Below the pieces are notes generated by a model. The model worked only from the letters and a program-made list of their open reading frames with translations, had not been told where the DNA came from and did not search any database. This document shows, in pieces, positions 41,051-43,708 of a stretch of DNA of 43,708 bases. Within the stretch, counting starts at the first letter, position 1, and each line of letters begins with the position of its first letter. The translations under genes and the position numbers were made by a program. The stretch is from Bacillota bacterium (GTDB lineage Bacteria > Bacillota > DTU030 > DUMP01), in contig JASKKP010000015.1 of the NCBI GenBank assembly GCA_030154105.1, forward strand, positions 1 to 43,708, in the 5' to 3' direction.

Positions 41051-42190
41051 ATGGACGCTAAAAGAGCTATCGCCCGGATTTTCACCGACCTCGCCGATGC
41101 TTTGGAAACGGGGCGCATGGGCCGGCGCCTGGCCGTGGGTGTCACCACCTTAGGCAGCGAGCACGGTGTAGCCGAGGTAGTGCGGGGGGCCGAGCAGGCC
41201 GCCCAGCTGGATCCTAACCTGGAAGTGGTGCTCATCGGCCCCCGGGTAGAGTCCCACCTTCTGCAGGAAGAGTGCGACTCAGAAGATACGGCGCATCGCC
41301 GCATGGAAGAGCTCCTCAATGAGGGGCGCCTCGCCGCAGCCGTTACCATGCATTACCCGTTCCCGGTGGGGGTGGCTACCGTCGGCCGCATCCTGACCCC
41401 GGCCCGGGGCAAAGCGATGTTCCTTGCCACCACTACCGGCACCAGCGCGGCCGAACGCGTACCCGCACTGGTGAAGAACGCCGTCTACGGCCTGGCCGTG
41501 GCCAAGGCGCTCGGGCTCAAAGAGCCGACGGTGGGCATCCTGAACGTGGACGGGGCCAGGCAGGCGGAACGGCGCCTGAAGGAGCTGGCCGGACGGGGGT
41601 ACCCCATCGCCTTTGCCGAGACGGTGCGGGCGGAAAAAAGTGCCATCATGCGCGGCAACGACCTCTTGGCCGGCAGCCCCGACGTTATGATCTGCGATAC
41701 CTTGACGGGGAACCTGCTCATGAAAATCTTTAGCGCCTACACCACAGGAGGAAGCTACGAAGCCCTGGGCTACGGCTATGGGCCCGGCGTCGGCCCTGGG
41801 TGGAAGCGCATCGTGAACATCGTGTCGCGCGCCTCCGGGGCTCCCGTCATTGCCGGGGCCATCGCCTTTGCCGCCGCCTGCGCCGCGGCCGGCCTGCCGG
41901 AAATCCTGGCCGCGGAATGGGAGGCGGCCAGGCGGGCCGGGATTGAGGATCTACTTACATCTCCGGCCCAGGCCGAGGAGAAGGGAGAGGTTAAGCCGCC
42001 TCCGGCAAAGCCCACCGGGGCCGAAATCGGAGGTGTGGACGTCCTGGTCATCGAAGATGCTGCCCGCGAACTCTGGCGCCACGGCATTTACGCTGAGACG
42101 GGTATGGGTTGTGAAGGGCCGGTAATCCTCGTAGCGCCGGAAGACAAAGAGGAGGCTCTACGCCTGCTCAAAGGGGGAGGCTACCTATAA
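41051..42190 (+). CDS. grdD: Glycine reductase protein C subunit GrdD
   Basis: GrdD (379 residues) is the partner that releases acetyl phosphate; it resembles PlsX-type phosphate acyltransferases. It has ALTVGVTTLGSEHG-like RRLAVGVTTLGSEHG at the N-terminus, GGSYEALGYGYGPGVGPGWKRI mid-way, and near the C-terminus AETGMGCEGPVILVA with Cys354 near the conserved terminal cysteine implicated in acyl transfer. A Pro/Lys linker precedes the last domain. It closes the operon; a hairpin follows at 42227. Confidence 0.93.
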   Translation: MDAKRAIARIFTDLADALETGRMGRRLAVGVTTLGSEHGVAEVVRGAEQAAQLDPNLEVVLIGPRVESHLLQEECDSEDTAHRRMEELLNEGRLAAAVTMHYPFPVGVATVGRILTPARGKAMFLATTTGTSAAERVPALVKNAVYGLAVAKALGLKEPTVGILNVDGARQAERRLKELAGRGYPIAFAETVRAEKSAIMRGNDLLAGSPDVMICDTLTGNLLMKIFSAYTTGGSYEALGYGYGPGVGPGWKRIVNIVSRASGAPVIAGAIAFAAACAAAGLPEILAAEWEAARRAGIEDLLTSPAQAEEKGEVKPPPAKPTGAEIGGVDVLVIEDAARELWRHGIYAETGMGCEGPVILVAPEDKEEALRLLKGGGYL

Positions 42191-42226
42191 GCCGGGCGCT
42201 TCAGAGTAGAGGTGCAGGCACCCCGG

Positions 42227-42260
42227 GCTCAGGGTATTGCCGCAAGGTCATACCCTGAGC
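42227..42260 (+). terminator. Possible terminator after grdD
   Basis: GCTCAGGGTAT (42227-42237) pairs perfectly with ATACCCTGAGC (42250-42260) over 11 bp, followed by TCGATTTAT, a weak T-run. It lies 37 bases after grdD and could end or attenuate the operon. Confidence 0.5.
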
Positions 42261-42359
42261 TCGATTTATACGGAGGAAGGCCGCAGGCAGGAAAGAAGAG
42301 GAGTTCTTCTAGCTTAAAGCGAATTCATAGCGAGAAGAGGCCACACGAGGAGGAGAATC

Positions 42360-43205
42360 ATGGCTGCAAGGGTCGAAAGGGAAAAAACCGCGGCCTGCGG
42401 CCGACGAATAAGGGCGGCGCGAGAAACCCGCGGCCTTTCCCTGAGCGCGCTGGCCAGGCAGGCCGGCATTACGCCTTCCTACCTCAGCGAGGTAGAACAT
42501 GGGGCCAAGCGCCCATCCTTGGCGGTGCTGCGCCGCCTGGCGGCGGCCCTAAACCTGGACCCGGCCGACCTTCTTATGGACGAGGCCCGCACGGTGGCTC
42601 TTTCCCCGGGTGAAAGAGTACGCCTCCTGCGGCAGGAAAGAAAGCTTACCCTCACTGCCCTGGCGGAAAAGGCCGGCATTACGTCTTCTTACCTCAGCGA
42701 GATCGAGCGTGGGCGTGCCAACCCGGCCCTCGCCACGTTGGAGCAGCTGGCGAAGGCTCTCGACGTATCCTTGGACCAGCTGTGGGGGCCGCTCAGGAGC
42801 CTGGGCGTGCGCGTGCGGGAAGTGCGGGAGAACTTAGGCCTCAGCCAGGCGGAGGTTGCGGAGCGGGCCGGCGTATCCCCCGGACTGGTGGGCCAGGTGG
42901 AGCGGGGAGAGGTGCAACCGTCCCTGGCCACGCTGGAAGCCATCGCCGCCGCCCTGGGGGTATCGCCCTGCTTTCTCATTCGGGAAGAGGACCCGGCTGC
43001 TCTTTATGCGCGCCTGAGTCCCTGCGTACGCGAGCTCCTGACCGACCCAAAGGTGCAGGCCGTACTCGAGCGGCTGTGCACCTGTACCCCCGCCGAACTC
43101 CGTTTTCTGCTCGAGTTCATCGAGCTGTATAAGAAACGCCACGGGCCGGGAGGATTGCCCTCCCCGGCAGAAGATGGGCCGGGAGGCCGGAATAGGGCCG
43201 GTTAA
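42360..43205 (+). CDS. Regulator with three tandem XRE-type helix-turn-helix domains
   Basis: The 281-residue protein has three Cro/CI-type HTH domains in a row: about residues 14-70 (LSLSALARQAGITPSYLSEVEHG), 80-140 (LTLTALAEKAGITSSYLSEIERG) and 145-205 (LSQAEVAERAGVSPGLVGQVERG). A C-terminal region of about 70 residues with CTCTPAELRFLLEFIELY and no recognised domain follows. Triplicate XRE domains in one chain are uncommon. The ATG follows GAGGAGGAG. It is downstream of grdD and convergent with the selenoprotein gene; target genes are unknown. Confidence 0.85.
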   Translation: MAARVEREKTAACGRRIRAARETRGLSLSALARQAGITPSYLSEVEHGAKRPSLAVLRRLAAALNLDPADLLMDEARTVALSPGERVRLLRQERKLTLTALAEKAGITSSYLSEIERGRANPALATLEQLAKALDVSLDQLWGPLRSLGVRVREVRENLGLSQAEVAERAGVSPGLVGQVERGEVQPSLATLEAIAAALGVSPCFLIREEDPAALYARLSPCVRELLTDPKVQAVLERLCTCTPAELRFLLEFIELYKKRHGPGGLPSPAEDGPGGRNRAG

Positions 43206-43209
43206 AGGG

Positions 43210-43237
43210 GGAAGGGGCTGCCTAGGCAGCCCCTTCC
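43210..43237. terminator. Bidirectional terminator between the HTH gene and the selenoprotein
   Basis: GGAAGGGGCTGCC (43210-43222) and GGCAGCCCCTTCC (43225-43237) are perfect 13-bp inverted repeats around TA. They lie between two converging genes, and the last codons of the minus-strand gene lie in the repeat. No T-run follows on either side. Confidence 0.65.
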
Positions 43238-43506
43238 AGAGTAAGGAAGCGAAACGGACCCCAACCGCCCAAATCTATGACCATGCCTTCCGGGCCGGCT
43301 TGGATCTCATCGCTTACATAGACCTCGATGCCGTCGACGGTAGTGAGTTCATAACCTTCACGGCTGTACGGCGCACCTGCTACCACGGCAGGCCTGATGA
43401 TCGGGCCTCCTCAGCCACCGCACTGTTCGTATTGGATGCTGATTGCCGTGTTGCCCTTAGACTTCAGGTACTCCCGAGCTTCCGGAGTAATAACTACCTT
43501 GGCCAT
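43222..43506 (-). CDS. Small HesB/IscA-like selenoprotein (CC/Se motif type)
   Basis: Reading the minus strand from the ATG at 43506, preceded by AAAAAGGAGG, gives 94 residues to the TAG at 43222, with one internal TGA at 43413-43411. Reading it as selenocysteine gives the motif QCGGUGGPIIRPAV (Sec32). The N-terminus, KVVITPEAREYLKSKG, and the later VDGIEVYVS resemble the HesB/IscA fold. I recall a RefSeq family called CC/Se motif (seleno)protein of this size, but could not check it. A full consensus promoter and a SECIS-like hairpin support a real gene. The function is unknown; metal or redox handling is possible. Confidence 0.82.
43387..43410 (-). promoter_or_regulatory. Candidate bacterial SECIS hairpin of the small selenoprotein
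   Basis: On the minus strand GGAGGCC follows the UGA at once and pairs with GGCCTGCC downstream, with one bulged G, around a nine-base loop CGATCATCA. The stem has seven base pairs. Confidence 0.5.
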
Positions 43507-43576
43507 TTTGCGCCCTCCTTTTTAACCGTGCAACCCAAGCTGTCGAAATGCAGCCGGGTTCCCCAGCCTCTATTCA

Positions 43577-43605
43577 ATTATACTATAGACATATTTCGCT
43601 GTAAA
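43577..43605 (-). promoter_or_regulatory. sigma-A promoter of the small selenoprotein gene
   Basis: On the minus strand TTTACA (plus 43600-43605) and TATAAT (plus 43577-43582) are 17 bases apart, a near-perfect vegetative promoter about 70 bases upstream of the ATG at 43506. The bases to its right (43606-43708) show no clear gene. An ATG at 43693 near the end could begin the next gene but is cut off. Confidence 0.82.
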
Positions 43606-43708
43606 TAGAACGCAATCACTCAGCTAAAATCTAACCGACGGGGTATTGGCTCACTCACGACGAAATATAACCGAGGGGATGTGTATTGCGCATGTCTCTG
43701 AGTAGTCG

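Noticed and set aside
1-43708. CRISPR arrays, insertion sequences, prophage genes and tRNA genes
   Set aside because: No regularly spaced repeats, transposase or integrase sequences, or tRNA-like cloverleaf with conserved T-loop were seen.

Overview
The window is a GC-rich chromosomal segment of an anaerobic, probably spore-forming Bacillota, most like Moorella/Thermanaeromonas-type clostridia. That placement is an inference from gene content and not a species call. The evidence is the origin-proximal order rpmH-rnpA-yidD-yidC-jag-mnmE-mnmG-rsmG-noc...parA-parB, a sporulation protein (YyaC), a full selenium-dependent glycine reductase operon, and a Rex-like operator in front of a NuoEFG-type redox complex.

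Layout. 1-7.4 kb: ribosomal protein L34, RNase P protein, membrane insertase, tRNA-modification genes, rsmG and noc, all rightward. 7.5-16.3 kb: an insertion between noc and parAB, holding a threonine dehydratase, an SLH protein, an EamA exporter and a leftward three-gene NADH/NADPH/Fe-S oxidoreductase. 16.4-21.1 kb: parA, parB, a DUF4446 protein, an M23 peptidase, a bactofilin and a phosphoribosyltransferase. 21.1-29.9 kb: a lysine riboswitch with terminator, followed by five overlapping genes for a multi-subunit amine/amino-acid dehydrogenase (HcnABC/dye-linked proline dehydrogenase type). After these come a DctM-like permease, an Asp/Glu-racemase-family protein, a YkuS protein, an alanine-dehydrogenase-like protein lacking the catalytic His, and a zinc MDR dehydrogenase. 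30.1-33.8 kb: a Mn2+ (yybP-ykoY) riboswitch with terminator controlling a P-type cation ATPase, then yyaC and a zinc-ribbon protein on the other strand. 34.0-42.2 kb: tandem glycine riboswitch and grdX-trxB-trxA-grdE-grdA-grdB-grdC-grdD. 42.4-43.5 kb: a triple-HTH regulator converging with a small selenoprotein gene.

Three genes use in-frame UGA as selenocysteine: grdA, grdB and a 94-residue HesB-like protein on the minus strand at the right end, which a standard gene finder would split or miss. Each UGA is followed by a candidate SECIS hairpin. noc contains a perfect Noc-binding site and parB a parS site, at the same homologous codon of the two paralogues.

Working together: glycine reductase drains electrons through TrxB and Trx to reduce glycine to acetyl phosphate. 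The threonine dehydratase, the lysine-riboswitch dehydrogenase module and the racemase/dehydrogenase genes could supply the oxidative half of Stickland-type amino-acid fermentation. The Rex-linked flavoprotein complex could balance NADH, NADPH and ferredoxin. The lysine-riboswitch amine-dehydrogenase module is the best candidate for an undescribed system. Its substrate cannot be read from the sequence.
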